Shown here: positions 54,214 to 63,585 of the stretch, piece by piece
Numbering within the stretch: the stretch's first letter is position 1
How the letters are laid out: every line of letters begins with the position of its first letter
Source of the DNA: Acidobacteriota bacterium
Lineage (GTDB): Bacteria > Acidobacteriota > Terriglobia > Acidiferrales > UBA7541
NCBI GenBank assembly: GCA_013289955.1
Contig: JABCYZ010000001.1
Coordinates: forward strand, 248,001 to 312,000
DNA: 64,000 nt
Reading direction: 5' to 3'
Position numbers and translations under genes: made by a program
Notes under the pieces: model-generated
The model's database searches: none
Told to the model about the DNA's origin: nothing
What the model saw: only the letters and a program-made list of their open reading frames with translations

Positions 54214-55827
54214 CTACCATTTTCTGTCGTCGCTATCGCCATCGCTGAGCAAGAAGGGAAGGACATGAACCTGTTCCTTCCGAACGGCCTGAAGCTGGTT
54301 GGGATCGATTCCGAGAACTTTGAGAATCGTGGCTGGAACCTGCTGGTTTGAGACGGGAGTCTTGACGGTAATGGAGTCAAGGCTCGGGTTGGAGACCAGC
54401 AGCGCAATGTGCGTGTCGTCTTCATTGAAGCCGCCGTGCTCGGCGATCTTGGTGCCGCCAGTGAAAATAACTCCGGTATTGACCTTGAGAATGATGTCCG
54501 GAGTGCGCGGATCGTCGGCGGGACTGTTGAATTTGTTCTGTAGTGATTGGCCCGCGAAGATTTCCTGGATGCCAAGTTGGGCTTGCACTGCAGGGTCGCT
54601 GATTTGTTTTACGACGCTGGTGACCAGGGACGGGCTAGTGAGCCAAATAAGAGACCCGTCGTCGGAGATGTCGAAGGCATCCGCTGCGCCTAGAGTGGCT
54701 GTGGGCTGACCGCCTGCGATGTTGTGGTTTTTGGTGATGTCAATGGGTGACTGTCCGTGCTTGGCGCCTACGATGATGAGCGTGGAATCGTAGATGCCTT
54801 CCTTTTTTAGCTCAGAGACAAACTTTCCGATCGATTGATCGATAAAGTCGAGTTCGCTTGCAAGGCCAGGGTTTGGCGTACCGAGGACATCGGCGTAGCC
54901 GCCGCTGTCGCCTGTGACGGGGTCTACCTTCAGCTTTTCGCCAACGCTAACGGCTTGGAAATTCGTACCGAAGATGGTCGGGACGCCGGCTTTCTTGGAG
55001 CGGTCGTGAGTCCACCCGTCGATTTGGTTGAGGACAGCGACAACGTGAGTCTCGTCGTAGCATTGGATGTCGGCGAAGCTGTTGGTCCAGCCATCATCAA
55101 CGGTGGCGTCAGCGAAGGGTACTGGAGTGCAACCAGGGAAATTGAGCGCTACGGGTATCGAATTGATTTCCGGGCCATAGAAGTCGTCGACGCCTTTACC
55201 GCTGGGCCCATTCGTCCACTCATACGAGGGGTGCTTGTCGGTCCACGCGGTGCGGCCGCCATTGGCCTTGATCACTTCAAACATGGTGTTAACGCGAAGA
55301 TACTGGTGAGGATAGATCGGCGCGCAATTGTTTTTGGGATCACGCGGAAGATAGGCCGGATTGATGCCTCCTCCGCCATTAAGCTGCGTCAGGTCGATGT
55401 CAATTCCTTCGTCATATTCGACTACCCCGCCGATGGTGCCGGGGCAATTACCTCCGCTACTGCCGACGCCTGCGTTGCCAGTCAGTTGTGGGGAGACGGC
55501 GCGATTGTAGGTGACGTCATACCAAAAGCCGGCGGTGGTGGGTGATCCGCCGGTCACCAGGGAGGAGAGACCCGGGAACGAATCGGAAGGAGTGGAAGTG
55601 GAAGCGTTGGTGTAGGTGAAACCGTGGCTGCTGAGTTGCGCAAGGGTGGATTGCGGATGTGAGTTGACGTAGTTGGATAGATCGAGCGCATGGAGGCCGT
55701 CCACGCTGATGAGCAGAACGTGTTTAATCTTATAAGCGTCAAGCTCATCGTCGGCGCGGACCGGACGCGCAAACGTGGAGCCTAGAAGACCGAAGGACAA
55801 TGCGATTGCCAGCAATCTTTGTTTCAA
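54214..55827 (-). CDS. secreted AlkP-superfamily phosphodiesterase, paralog A
   Basis: A 537-residue exported hydrolase of the nucleotide pyrophosphatase/phosphodiesterase branch. After a signal peptide (LLAIALSFGLLGSTFA), HVLLISVDGLHALDL gives the first metal Asp. SDSFPGLSSLVTGGSP holds the nucleophile position, with Ser where NPP enzymes usually have Thr. EHGGFNEDD gives a late His. Where most relatives have DHG, this protein reads AKHGQSPID, so a zinc-ligand Asp seems replaced by Lys. TTG 55827 follows AAAGGAG. A paralog lies divergently upstream. Confidence 0.85.
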   Translation of the reverse strand: MKQRLLAIALSFGLLGSTFARPVRADDELDAYKIKHVLLISVDGLHALDLSNYVNSHPQSTLAQLSSHGFTYTNASTSTPSDSFPGLSSLVTGGSPTTAGFWYDVTYNRAVSPQLTGNAGVGSSGGNCPGTIGGVVEYDEGIDIDLTQLNGGGGINPAYLPRDPKNNCAPIYPHQYLRVNTMFEVIKANGGRTAWTDKHPSYEWTNGPSGKGVDDFYGPEINSIPVALNFPGCTPVPFADATVDDGWTNSFADIQCYDETHVVAVLNQIDGWTHDRSKKAGVPTIFGTNFQAVSVGEKLKVDPVTGDSGGYADVLGTPNPGLASELDFIDQSIGKFVSELKKEGIYDSTLIIVGAKHGQSPIDITKNHNIAGGQPTATLGAADAFDISDDGSLIWLTSPSLVTSVVKQISDPAVQAQLGIQEIFAGQSLQNKFNSPADDPRTPDIILKVNTGVIFTGGTKIAEHGGFNEDDTHIALLVSNPSLDSITVKTPVSNQQVPATILKVLGIDPNQLQAVRKEQVHVLPFLLSDGDSDDRKW

Positions 55828-56132
55828 GTGAGTCTCCTTTAAAGTTGGGAGGCGTTCTGACGACTATTCCCGATAGTAGAGTCTGAGGAGAGCGTGTTAC
55901 TGGACGGAGAATAAGACGTAACCGGACGGTGAAGCATCGGAAAAATTCTTTTATGCATTTCCCTGGGAGTACAGACGGAATGGCACTCGACAGGAGACTC
56001 AAACGGCCATTCCGACCTGGAGGGACTCCAAAGCTGCGATTTTCTTCAGCCTCCCTCGCAATCAACTATTAACGGTAGTTTGACGAAAGACTAACGCGGT
56101 CCTGCTATTGCTCCAACCGAGGAGGCTTTCTG
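55828..56132. other. divergent promoter region of the two phosphodiesterases
   Basis: About 305 bases with no gene. The ends hold strong ribosome sites, AAAGGAG for the left gene and GAGGAGG for the right gene. A plus-strand promoter candidate is listed separately. Confidence 0.5.
56080..56108 (+). promoter_or_regulatory. putative promoter of phosphodiesterase paralog B
   Basis: TTGACG (56080-56085) and TGCTAT (56103-56108) are 17 bases apart, 25 bases before ATG 56133. The -10 match is moderate. Confidence 0.35.
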
Positions 56133-58004
56133 ATGATCCGCATGAAATCCGCAGCAGCTCTGGCAACAGCTTTCTTATTGACCACGTCCCTGTCCCCGGT
56201 GGCATGGGGACAGGACCATGACCACTTCGGCGACCGAAACGGGCACAACATTCGCCACGTTCTGCTCATCAGCATTGATGGAATGCATGTCTTGGATTAT
56301 CTCAATTGCTCCCGGGGAGTCAGCGGAGCCAACAACGGCCAACCCTACTGCCCCAATCTCGCGGAGCTGGGTGAAACGGCGGTGAATTACCTAGATACGT
56401 CGACTTCAAAGACGTCCGATTCGTTTCCTGGGCTCATGGCTTTAATGACAGGCGGTTCGCCGCGCAGCGTTGGAGCATTTTATGATGTCGCCTATGACCG
56501 CTCGCTAGACGCGCCAACAATCACCACAGGCAACGGAGTAGCCGGTGGCCCCTGTACCCCAGGAGCCGTTCCCACGGGGACGACGACGGAATACGACGAG
56601 GGCATCGATATCGATCAGACGCAGCTCAACGGCGGAGCGCCGAACGGCGCTGACGGAGGAATTCTCTCCATCGATCCGAGGCGGCTGGTTCGCGATCCGG
56701 CCAAGGGTTGCGCGCCCGTGTACCCATGGAACTTTGTGAGGACGAACACGATCTATGGGGTCATCCATGCTGCGGGGGGTTACACCGCGTGGTCCGACAA
56801 GCATCCTGCCTACTCCGCAGTCTCCGGTCCCGGAGATGGAACGAACATTGACGATTACTACGCTCCGGACATCAATTCTATTCCTGTGAATCTGCCCGGT
56901 GTGCCCGGCTGCAATCCACTGCCTGACCAAACCGCCGTCGCCGCATCGAACGCATGGACGGACAGCTTCCAGAATATCCAGTGCTACGACACGCTTAAGG
57001 TGAACGCAGTTCTCAATGAGATCGACGGCAAGACGCACAACGGGAAGTCCCGAGCGCCGGTGCCCAACCTCTTAGGCATGAATTTTCAAGTGGTCAGCGT
57101 CGGCCAGAAACTAATCGAGAAGTCCGTCGGCCTGAAGGGCGGCTACCTGGACGCAGAAGGCACTCCGACGCCGTCATTGCTGGTCGAAATCGCGTTCGCG
57201 GACGCATCGATCGGCAAGATGGTTGCCGCACTGAAGAAGAATGGTGTTTACGACTCTACGCTCATCATCATCACGGCCAAACACGGGCAAAGCCCCATCG
57301 ATTCCGCCCGCTACACCGGCATTAGCGCAGCTGGCCCGGTAACGACATCACCCGCTACTATCTTGGACGCCGCGGGCTGCTTGCCTCTTTCCGAGTCGCC
57401 GTCCAACCCCACAGGCATTGGGCCAACCGAGGATGACGTTTCGCTCATCTGGCTGAACTCGACCTGCAGCACGCCGAGCGCTGTCAGCATGCTCAGGACA
57501 CAGTCACCGGCGACGACTAATATCGCAGGAATCGGGCAGATTTTCGCGGGCCCGGGCATCGCGCAGATTTACAATGCGCCGGGATTGCCTCCGAACGGTG
57601 ACCCACGCACACCGGATATCCTTGTCACTCCGAATACCGGCGTTACCTACTCCGGCAGCAGCAAGAAACTGGCGGAGCATGGTGGATTCGCACACGACGA
57701 CGTCAACGTAATCATGCTGGTGTCCAACCCGAGCTTTAACGCAAAGACGGTTACGACTCCCGTGGAGACGATGCAAGTTGCCCCCACAATCCTAAGAGCG
57801 CTGGGACTGATCCCTTTAGCCTCGAGGCCGTGCAGAAAGAAGGCACTACCGTGCTGCCGGGACTCGACTTCGATAACAGGTAACAGACTGAAGTCAATAA
57901 TTGAGGTGGCGATAAGCGGGCGTCCTAAAGGCGCCCGCTATTTTGTGCATGGAAGACGCCTCAGCAGGCATGGAGCGGAACGGGGAGGAGTTCTCTCGGG
58001 CTGA
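56133..58004 (+). CDS. secreted AlkP-superfamily phosphodiesterase, paralog B (frameshift near 3' end)
   Basis: The frame as read is 623 residues. It has a signal peptide (ALATAFLLTTSLSPVAWGQ) and the same key motifs as its divergent paralog: LLISIDGMHVLD, SKTSDSFPGLMALMTGGSP, ITAKHGQSPID and AEHGGFAHDD. The last about 65 residues after RALGL do not resemble the paralog. Shifting frame near 57808 gives DPFSLEAVQKEGTTVLPGLD and a stop at 57881-57883, matching the paralog's end and lying before a terminator. The real protein thus probably ends at 57883, and one base is lost in the DNA or in the assembly. ATG 56133 follows GAGGAGG. Confidence 0.8.
   Translation: MIRMKSAAALATAFLLTTSLSPVAWGQDHDHFGDRNGHNIRHVLLISIDGMHVLDYLNCSRGVSGANNGQPYCPNLAELGETAVNYLDTSTSKTSDSFPGLMALMTGGSPRSVGAFYDVAYDRSLDAPTITTGNGVAGGPCTPGAVPTGTTTEYDEGIDIDQTQLNGGAPNGADGGILSIDPRRLVRDPAKGCAPVYPWNFVRTNTIYGVIHAAGGYTAWSDKHPAYSAVSGPGDGTNIDDYYAPDINSIPVNLPGVPGCNPLPDQTAVAASNAWTDSFQNIQCYDTLKVNAVLNEIDGKTHNGKSRAPVPNLLGMNFQVVSVGQKLIEKSVGLKGGYLDAEGTPTPSLLVEIAFADASIGKMVAALKKNGVYDSTLIIITAKHGQSPIDSARYTGISAAGPVTTSPATILDAAGCLPLSESPSNPTGIGPTEDDVSLIWLNSTCSTPSAVSMLRTQSPATTNIAGIGQIFAGPGIAQIYNAPGLPPNGDPRTPDILVTPNTGVTYSGSSKKLAEHGGFAHDDVNVIMLVSNPSFNAKTVTTPVETMQVAPTILRALGLIPLASRPCRKKALPCCRDSTSITGNRLKSIIEVAISGRPKGARYFVHGRRLSRHGAERGGVLSG
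57915..57944 (+). terminator. terminator inside the run-on frame of paralog B
   Basis: AGCGGGCG (57915-57922) pairs with CGCCCGCT (57932-57939), an eight-base stem followed by ATTTT. It lies 32 bases after the alternative stop at 57883 and within the run-on frame to 58004, supporting 57883 as the natural end. Confidence 0.7.
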
Positions 58005-58027
58005 CATTAACTAGAATCAGTACTCTC

Positions 58028-59548
58028 TCAGTCGGCGGCTTCGGAACGGGCGGGTTGCGGTTTCCAGCGCAGAATCGGTTTGCGGGCGGCGCCGACTTCA
58101 TCAAGGCGACGGACGCGCGTGGTATGCGGGGCGGTCTTGACGAGTTCGGGGTTTGTGGCGGCCTCTTCGGCGATCGAGCGCATGGCGTCGATGAAGAGGT
58201 CGCACTCTTCACGGGATTCCGATTCGGTGGGTTCAATCATCAGCGCGCCAGGAACGATCAGGGGGAAAGCGGTGGTGTAGGGATGGAAGCCGTAGTCAAT
58301 GAGTCGCTTGGCGATGTCCATCGTGTTGACGCCATTTTTCTTCTGGATGGCGTCGCTGAAGACGACTTCGTGCATCGAGGGCAGGGAATAGGGAAGATCG
58401 AAAACGCCTTCGAGATGTTTGCGAATGTAGTTAGCGTTGAGCACGGCATCTTCCGTGGCCTGACGGACGCCGGGGCCGTAGGCGAGGATGTAGGCGAGAG
58501 CGCGGACGAGTACGCCGAAATTTCCGCTGAAGGCTTTGACGCGGCCGATGGAGTCCGGCCGCATTTGATCCAGCGCGAGGCGGTCGCCTTCTTTTTCTAC
58601 CAGAATCGGCACGGGGCGGAAGGGTTCGAGGATTTTTTTCATAGCTACCGGCCCGGCGCCGGGGCCACCTCCGCCGTGGGGCGTCGAAAAAGTCTTGTGC
58701 AGGTTGAGGTGCATGACGTCAACGCCTAGGTCGCCGGGGCGCGTGATGCCGGTGAGGGCATTCATGTTGGCGCCGTCCATGTAAAGCAGCGCGCCCTTGT
58801 CATGCAGAATTTGCGCGATTTCCGGGATGCGCTCTTCGAAAATTCCGAGCGTGGAGGGATTGGTGATCATCAGCGCGGCGACGTCGGGAGTTACGAGGTC
58901 GCGCAGCTTATCGACATCAATTTGGCCATGCGATTCAGATTTGATGTTTTCGACATCGTAGCCGGCGATCACTGCAGTAGCGGGATTTGTGCCGTGCGCG
59001 GAGTCGGGGATCAGGACCTTTTTGCGCGGATTGCCCTTTTTTTCGTGGTACGCGCGGATCAAAAGCAGGCCCGTCATTTCCCCATGCGCGCCAGCCGCAG
59101 GCTGAAGGGTGATCGCGTCCATCCCGGTGATTTCCAGGAGGCATTTTTCGAGGAGTTGCAGAATTTTTAGGCAGCCTTGCGAGAGTTCTTGCGGCTGGTA
59201 GGGGTGCTCCGTGGCGATGCCGTCGAGGCGGGCGACGAACTCATTGACGCGCGGGTTGTACTTCATCGTGCAGGAACCCAGCGGGTACATGCCGAGGTCG
59301 ATGGCGTAATTCCAGGTAGACAGGCGGGTGAAGTGGCGAATGACCTCGATTTCGCTGACTTCGGGAAAGCCTTCGACGCCTTCGCTTCGATGATGGGGGC
59401 CCAACGATTTTCGGGCGTCGGCGGCGGGGACGTCGAGCGGAGGCAATTCGAAGGCGCGCTTGCCGGGCGAGGACTTCTCGAAGATTAAACCTTCGTTTTG
59501 ATTGGTGTGGCGCGTGGCTTTTTTGATTTTGTCGGTCATAGCTTCCAT
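58028..59548 (-). CDS. gcvPB: glycine dehydrogenase (decarboxylating) subunit 2
   Basis: A 506-residue C-terminal half of the split P-protein. It carries the PLP lysine in LNLHKTFSTPHGGGGPGAGP, with the typical GSCTMKYNPRVNE, LQPAAGAHGEMTG and IPDSAHGTNPATA. With GcvPA it decarboxylates glycine and passes the aminomethyl group to the lipoyl arm of GcvH. The longest frame reaches 59677 but that would run into gcvPA; ATG 59548 or 59539 gives the family N-terminus. It is the last gene of the gcv operon. Confidence 0.95.
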   Translation of the reverse strand: MEAMTDKIKKATRHTNQNEGLIFEKSSPGKRAFELPPLDVPAADARKSLGPHHRSEGVEGFPEVSEIEVIRHFTRLSTWNYAIDLGMYPLGSCTMKYNPRVNEFVARLDGIATEHPYQPQELSQGCLKILQLLEKCLLEITGMDAITLQPAAGAHGEMTGLLLIRAYHEKKGNPRKKVLIPDSAHGTNPATAVIAGYDVENIKSESHGQIDVDKLRDLVTPDVAALMITNPSTLGIFEERIPEIAQILHDKGALLYMDGANMNALTGITRPGDLGVDVMHLNLHKTFSTPHGGGGPGAGPVAMKKILEPFRPVPILVEKEGDRLALDQMRPDSIGRVKAFSGNFGVLVRALAYILAYGPGVRQATEDAVLNANYIRKHLEGVFDLPYSLPSMHEVVFSDAIQKKNGVNTMDIAKRLIDYGFHPYTTAFPLIVPGALMIEPTESESREECDLFIDAMRSIAEEAATNPELVKTAPHTTRVRRLDEVGAARKPILRWKPQPARSEAAD

Positions 59549-59597
59549 TTGCGGCGGGCGGGTACGGCATGCCGTGCGCCTACGAAGATAGATGCGT

Positions 59598-60944
59598 TCA
59601 AACGGGTTGCTCCAGGGCGCGGCGCAGGGCGGCGGCGAAGCGTTCGATTTCGGCGCGGGTTGTGGTTTCTGTGACACAAACCAGCGCGTGCTTTGTCAGC
59701 TCCGGATAGGCTGTGCCCAAGACGAATGGGCCGATGATTTTTTCGCGCTGCAGATGGGCGTTTACGATTTTGACGGAGCGCGGGAGTTCGATGGTGAATT
59801 CGTTAAAGAATGGGGCATCGAAGGCGTGGCGAACTCCGGGTATTTTTACCAGCTCGGAGAGCGCGAATTGTGCCTTCGATAGATTTTGGTGTGCCATCTC
59901 GGCGAGGCCTTCTTTGCCGAGGAGAGTGAGATGGACGGTAGCGGCTAGAGCGCAAAGCGCTTGATTGGTGCAAATGTTGGAGGTGGCTTTCTCGCGACGT
60001 ATGTGTTGCTCGCGGGTGGCCAGCGTCAGGACGAAGCCGCGGCGGCCTTCTGAGTCGGTGGTCTGTCCGGCGAGGCGCCCTGGCATTTGACGAACAAACT
60101 TGTCGCGAGACGCCACCACTCCGGCGAACGGGCCGCCGTAGCTCGGCGCAAGACCGAAGCTTTGCGCTTCCATCGCGACGATGTCGGCTTCTCCTGGAGG
60201 ACGCATCAGTCCCAGCGAAACGCCTTCCGTGATCGCGGTTACTAGGAGCGCGCCCGAAGCATGTGCGGCGTTTGCCAGCGGACGAAGCGTTTCGATCACG
60301 CCAAAGAAGTTTGGCGATTGCACGACAACCGCGGCGACATCGTCTTTGAGCGCGGCCTGCAACTCTGTTTGATCCAGCGTGCCGTTTCCGCCATAGCCAA
60401 TCTCTTCCACGTGCAAGCCGGAATTCTTGGCGTAGGTCTTCAGGACGTCGCGGTATTCCGGATGGAGGGAGCGCGCCACAAGAATGCGGCCGCGGCCGGT
60501 GAGGCGCTCGGCCATCAAGACGGCTTCGGTTGTGGCCGTGGAGCCGTCATACATCGAAGCGTTGGCGACTTCCTGCCCGGTGAGCTGGCACATCAGCGTT
60601 TGAAATTCGAAGATGGCTTGCAGCGTGCCCTGCGTGATTTCCGCTTGATACGGCGTGTACGACGTCAGGAATTCTCCGCGTTGGATGATGGCGTCTGTCA
60701 CTACCGAGCGAAGATGGTTGTAAACCCCGGCGCCGAGAAAACTGGTGTAGCCGCCGGAATTTTCCGCCGCGCGAGCTTTGAAAAAATCGATGACTTCCGT
60801 TTCCGAGAGTGGCCCTGGCAAATTCAGAGCTTCGCGAAGCCGGTAACGCTCCGGAATGCTTGAGAATAATTCATCGATCGATTTTGCCCCGATGGCGGCG
60901 AGCATGTCCTGCCGCTCGGCGGGACTTTTCGGAAGATAGCGCAT
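59598..60944 (-). CDS. gcvPA: glycine dehydrogenase (decarboxylating) subunit 1
   Basis: A 448-residue N-terminal half of the split P-protein. Family stretches are MRYLPKSPAERQDMLA, FLGAGVYNHLRSVVTDAI, FLTSYTPYQAEITQGTLQ, NASMYDGSTATTEAVLMA and the later TGRGRILVARSLHPEYR. It is PLP-fold but lacks the catalytic lysine, which GcvPB supplies in the heterotetramer. Its ATG overlaps the gcvH stop by one base (TGATG), so translation is coupled. A 49-base gap follows before gcvPB. Confidence 0.95.
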   Translation of the reverse strand: MRYLPKSPAERQDMLAAIGAKSIDELFSSIPERYRLREALNLPGPLSETEVIDFFKARAAENSGGYTSFLGAGVYNHLRSVVTDAIIQRGEFLTSYTPYQAEITQGTLQAIFEFQTLMCQLTGQEVANASMYDGSTATTEAVLMAERLTGRGRILVARSLHPEYRDVLKTYAKNSGLHVEEIGYGGNGTLDQTELQAALKDDVAAVVVQSPNFFGVIETLRPLANAAHASGALLVTAITEGVSLGLMRPPGEADIVAMEAQSFGLAPSYGGPFAGVVASRDKFVRQMPGRLAGQTTDSEGRRGFVLTLATREQHIRREKATSNICTNQALCALAATVHLTLLGKEGLAEMAHQNLSKAQFALSELVKIPGVRHAFDAPFFNEFTIELPRSVKIVNAHLQREKIIGPFVLGTAYPELTKHALVCVTETTTRAEIERFAAALRRALEQPV

Positions 60945-61345
60945 CAGGCGGAGGCTTCCTTGCTTTGCGAGGCGATGTAGGCTTCGTAAGCAGCGGTGTC
61001 CATCAGGCCGCTGATCTCGGCGGGATTGGCGAGCCGCACTTTGATGAGCCAGCCTTCGCCATGGGGATCGCTATTGATTTTCTCCGGAGTGTTGTGCAGG
61101 ACGTCATTGGCCTCGACGACTTCTCCCGACGCGGGAGCATAAATGTCGCTGACGGCTTTCACCGATTCCACCGTGCCAAACGTTTTGCCGGCTTCGGTCT
61201 TCGAGCCAACCTTAGGCAGCTCGACAAACACCACATCGCCAAGTTCATGCTGCGCGTAGTCAGTAATGCCGATTGCGGCCACGTCGCCCTTTACGTCCAC
61301 CCATTCGTGTTCTTTGGTGTAGCGATAATTCGCTGGATAGGCCAT
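60944..61345 (-). CDS. gcvH: glycine cleavage system H protein
   Basis: A 133-residue lipoyl carrier protein. The lipoylated lysine lies in GTVESVKAVSDIYAP. HEWVDVKGDVAAIGITDYAQ and PASGEVVEANDVL are the usual strands. It shuttles the aminomethyl intermediate between the P, T and L proteins. ATG 61345 has AAGGAG eight bases upstream, better than the TTG at 61351. It lies between the DUF2059 gene and gcvPA. Confidence 0.97.
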   Translation of the reverse strand: MAYPANYRYTKEHEWVDVKGDVAAIGITDYAQHELGDVVFVELPKVGSKTEAGKTFGTVESVKAVSDIYAPASGEVVEANDVLHNTPEKINSDPHGEGWLIKVRLANPAEISGLMDTAAYEAYIASQSKEASA

Positions 61346-61413
61346 GTTCAAATCTCCTTAGTCGGTCGAAAAATATCGTTTGGCACCGGAATCCCATAAC
61401 TCTAACCGTTTGA

Positions 61414-62013
61414 TTAGCTCCGGGGTGCAGCCGCGGCCTCTTCTAGCGACTTCTTCAGATCTGGATGCTCCTCGAGAACTTCCATCATGGAATCCCGGCC
61501 TACTTGTTCCCCCAGCTTCATGCCGGCTCCCTGGACTTCAAGAAGCACTTGCGGCAAAACGGAAATGACCTTTTTACCGAGCGGAGTCCCGTAGAACTTG
61601 GTCAAACCCTCGATGTCTTCCAAAGAAAAATACCTGTCATAGACAGGGATGGCAAGTTCGATGAGCCGATCCACGCTGAGTCTAGACTGAAACTTTTGAA
61701 AGAAGAGGTCAATAAGTTGCGGGCGATACTCCCCGGGAGGAAGCGAGGACTCGAGCATGGGTTTCATTTTGCCGCTCATACCGGCGAGCACTTGCCGCAT
61801 GGTGTCCCTGGTGCCTTCCACCTCAAACAGTCTGCGGATGGCAGCGTCTTTTGCGGGATCGACGGCAGGAGCCGCTTTTTCGGCCGGCCCCGCTGGCGGC
61901 TCGGACGGTTTCGTCTGTGTCGGGGGGCTCTCTCGGGGAGCAGTTGCACCTTGCTGCGCAACCGCCGCGAGTGGCGCGGTCGAGAGGAGGAAGAAAACCG
62001 CGGCGATTTTCAC
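61414..62013 (-). CDS. secreted DUF2059-type protein within the gcv operon
   Basis: A 199-residue exported protein. It has a signal peptide (IAAVFFLLSTAPLAAVAQ), a Pro/Ala/Glu-rich linker, and a helical domain with IRRLFEVEGTRDTMRQVLAGM, LIDLFFQKFQSRLSVDRLIELAIPVYDRYFS and IEGLTKFYGTPLGKKVISVLP. The FYxTPxGKK motif is typical of DUF2059. GTG 62013 has an AAGGAG box five bases upstream, so the longer frame to 62391 is rejected. The function of the family is unknown. Its place between gcvT and gcvH on the same strand, with short gaps, suggests it is co-transcribed. Confidence 0.85.
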   Translation of the reverse strand: MKIAAVFFLLSTAPLAAVAQQGATAPRESPPTQTKPSEPPAGPAEKAAPAVDPAKDAAIRRLFEVEGTRDTMRQVLAGMSGKMKPMLESSLPPGEYRPQLIDLFFQKFQSRLSVDRLIELAIPVYDRYFSLEDIEGLTKFYGTPLGKKVISVLPQVLLEVQGAGMKLGEQVGRDSMMEVLEEHPDLKKSLEEAAAAPRS

Positions 62014-62038
62014 GAACGCTCCTTGTGCGTGATAGTTG

Positions 62039-63196
62039 CTATCTCTTGGGCCGTTTGTAGAACGGTGTCGCGACGACCTGCGCTTTGCACCTTTGCTGAC
62101 GGATCTGCACGTAGATCGCAGTACCAAGCGCCGACATGGCGGGCGGGGCATAAGCGAGCGCAATATTTTTGCAAAGCGTCGGCGAGGGCGAACCGCTGGT
62201 GACCACGCCGATGACCTCACCGTTTTCGTTACAACAACAATATTCATCGCGAGCGATCCCGCGGTCGACCATTTCCAGACCAACCAGCGTGCGCGTGACG
62301 CCTGCGGCCTTGGCACGTTCCAGCGCCGCGCGTCCGATGAAATCGCCCTTCTCCATTTTGCAGTAACGATCGAGTCCCGCTTCCCAGACATTGATTTTGT
62401 CGCTGATTTCGTGCCCGTAGAGCGCCATTTTGGATTCGAGACGAAGCGTATTGCGGGCGCCGAGACCGCAGGGAATGATGCCGAACTCGCGTCCCGCTTG
62501 CATCACCTTGTTCCAGACCATCTCACTCGTGGCGTCGTCAGAAGGGACATAAATTTCGAAGCCGTCTTCGCCGGTGTAGCCGGTTCGCGCAATAAGCGTG
62601 TTTTTCAAATTGCAGACGGTGCCGTGCGTGAACCAATAGTTCTTGATGATACCGAGATTTGCGTCGGTCAGCTTTTGCAGCAGCTCTTGCGCGCGAGGAC
62701 CTTGTATGGCGAGCTGGGTATACGCGTCGCTAAGGTCTTCGACGGCACAGTCAAAGCCTTTCGCGTTCTCTCTAACCCAGTTGATGTCTTTTTCGCGAGT
62801 GCCCGCGTTGATCACGAGCAAATAGTCCTCTTCACCAAGACGGTGCACGATCACGTCGTCTACAAACGTTCCCGTAGGATAAAGCATCGCCGAATAGTGC
62901 GCCTGGCCGATCGCCAGCTTCGAAGCATCGTTCATGCTGATGTGCTGTACGGCAGCAAGAGCGCCGCCCGGGGTGCGTCCGCTGCGAATGCGAATGTCGC
63001 CCATGTGGCTGACGTCGAAAACACCCACCCTGGAGCGCACCGCTTTATGTTCCGCGACCAGGCCGCCGCTCGCGGGGTACTCGACAGGCATATCCCACCC
63101 GCCGAAATTGACCATTTTTGCGCCCAAACGGCGGTGCACCGCGTTCAGCGGCGTCTTGCGCATTTCGGCGATAAAAGGAGTCGTGACAGATTCCAT
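62039..63196 (-). CDS. gcvT: aminomethyltransferase (glycine cleavage T protein)
   Basis: A 385-residue folate-dependent enzyme that takes the methylene group from GcvH onto tetrahydrofolate and frees ammonia. Family stretches are [25 protein letters not shown] (two parts), [56 protein letters not shown] and [21 protein letters not shown] 63196 is used because a promoter -10 element covers the more upstream start at 63229. It is first in the operon. Confidence 0.95.
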   Translation of the reverse strand: MESVTTPFIAEMRKTPLNAVHRRLGAKMVNFGGWDMPVEYPASGGLVAEHKAVRSRVGVFDVSHMGDIRIRSGRTPGGALAAVQHISMNDASKLAIGQAHYSAMLYPTGTFVDDVIVHRLGEEDYLLVINAGTREKDINWVRENAKGFDCAVEDLSDAYTQLAIQGPRAQELLQKLTDANLGIIKNYWFTHGTVCNLKNTLIARTGYTGEDGFEIYVPSDDATSEMVWNKVMQAGREFGIIPCGLGARNTLRLESKMALYGHEISDKINVWEAGLDRYCKMEKGDFIGRAALERAKAAGVTRTLVGLEMVDRGIARDEYCCCNENGEVIGVVTSGSPSPTLCKNIALAYAPPAMSALGTAIYVQIRQQRCKAQVVATPFYKRPKR

Positions 63197-63219
63197 TCCG
63201 TTTGCTCGGGAAGAAATTG

Positions 63220-63248
63220 ATCTTAACACGCACCTTGAAACGGGTCAA
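63220..63248 (-). promoter_or_regulatory. sigma-70 promoter of the gcv operon
   Basis: On the minus strand TTGACC (63243-63248) and TAAGAT (63220-63225) are separated by exactly 17 bases. Transcription would start near 63213, giving a 17-base leader before ATG 63196 and leaving no room for a glycine riboswitch downstream of it. Confidence 0.6.
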
Positions 63249-63402
63249 AGAAGGGGCATGCAACGGGAAAAGCGAAAGGGCTTGACGGAAAATGGATGTG
63301 CGATGCCGCCACGAGGCGTGTAATAGAGGAAACGCGGCACGGCCTGAATGTCCAGCTTGCTGGGTTCTGCCAACGTCAGGTAGAGTTTTCCTGGAGGCTC
63401 CC

Positions 63403-63585
63403 ATGGCGGGTCCCATCGTTTGCGGACAATGTGACAAGACGGAAGGCAATTGCAGCTGCGAAAAATACTGCACGATTTGCAAGGGGCAGATCAACGTGAA
63501 GCTCTGCGCAGACGGACTGTATTATTGCCCGGACTGCCGGGAAGCTTGCGATGTGGCCCTTGCGAACAACTACAGTGACCGTTGA
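63403..63585 (+). CDS. Cys-rich small protein, zinc-ribbon-like
   Basis: A 60-residue protein with ten cysteines arranged as CxxC, CxC, CxxC, a single Cys, CPDC and a late Cys (motifs CGQCDK, CSCEKYCTICKG, CPDCREAC). It probably holds two metal ions, likely zinc. ATG 63403 has GGAGG six bases upstream; the frame is open further upstream but without support. The last 35 bases overlap the next gene, so the two are probably translated together. No function is recognised. Confidence 0.65.
   Translation: MAGPIVCGQCDKTEGNCSCEKYCTICKGQINVKLCADGLYYCPDCREACDVALANNYSDR

Noticed and set aside
62036..63220. 394-residue plus-strand frame
   Set aside because: It is the mirror of gcvT; only the minus strand has family motifs.
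63197..63402. glycine riboswitch before gcvT
   Set aside because: A good promoter places the transcription start about 17 bases before the ATG, and I could not find the conserved glycine aptamer core.
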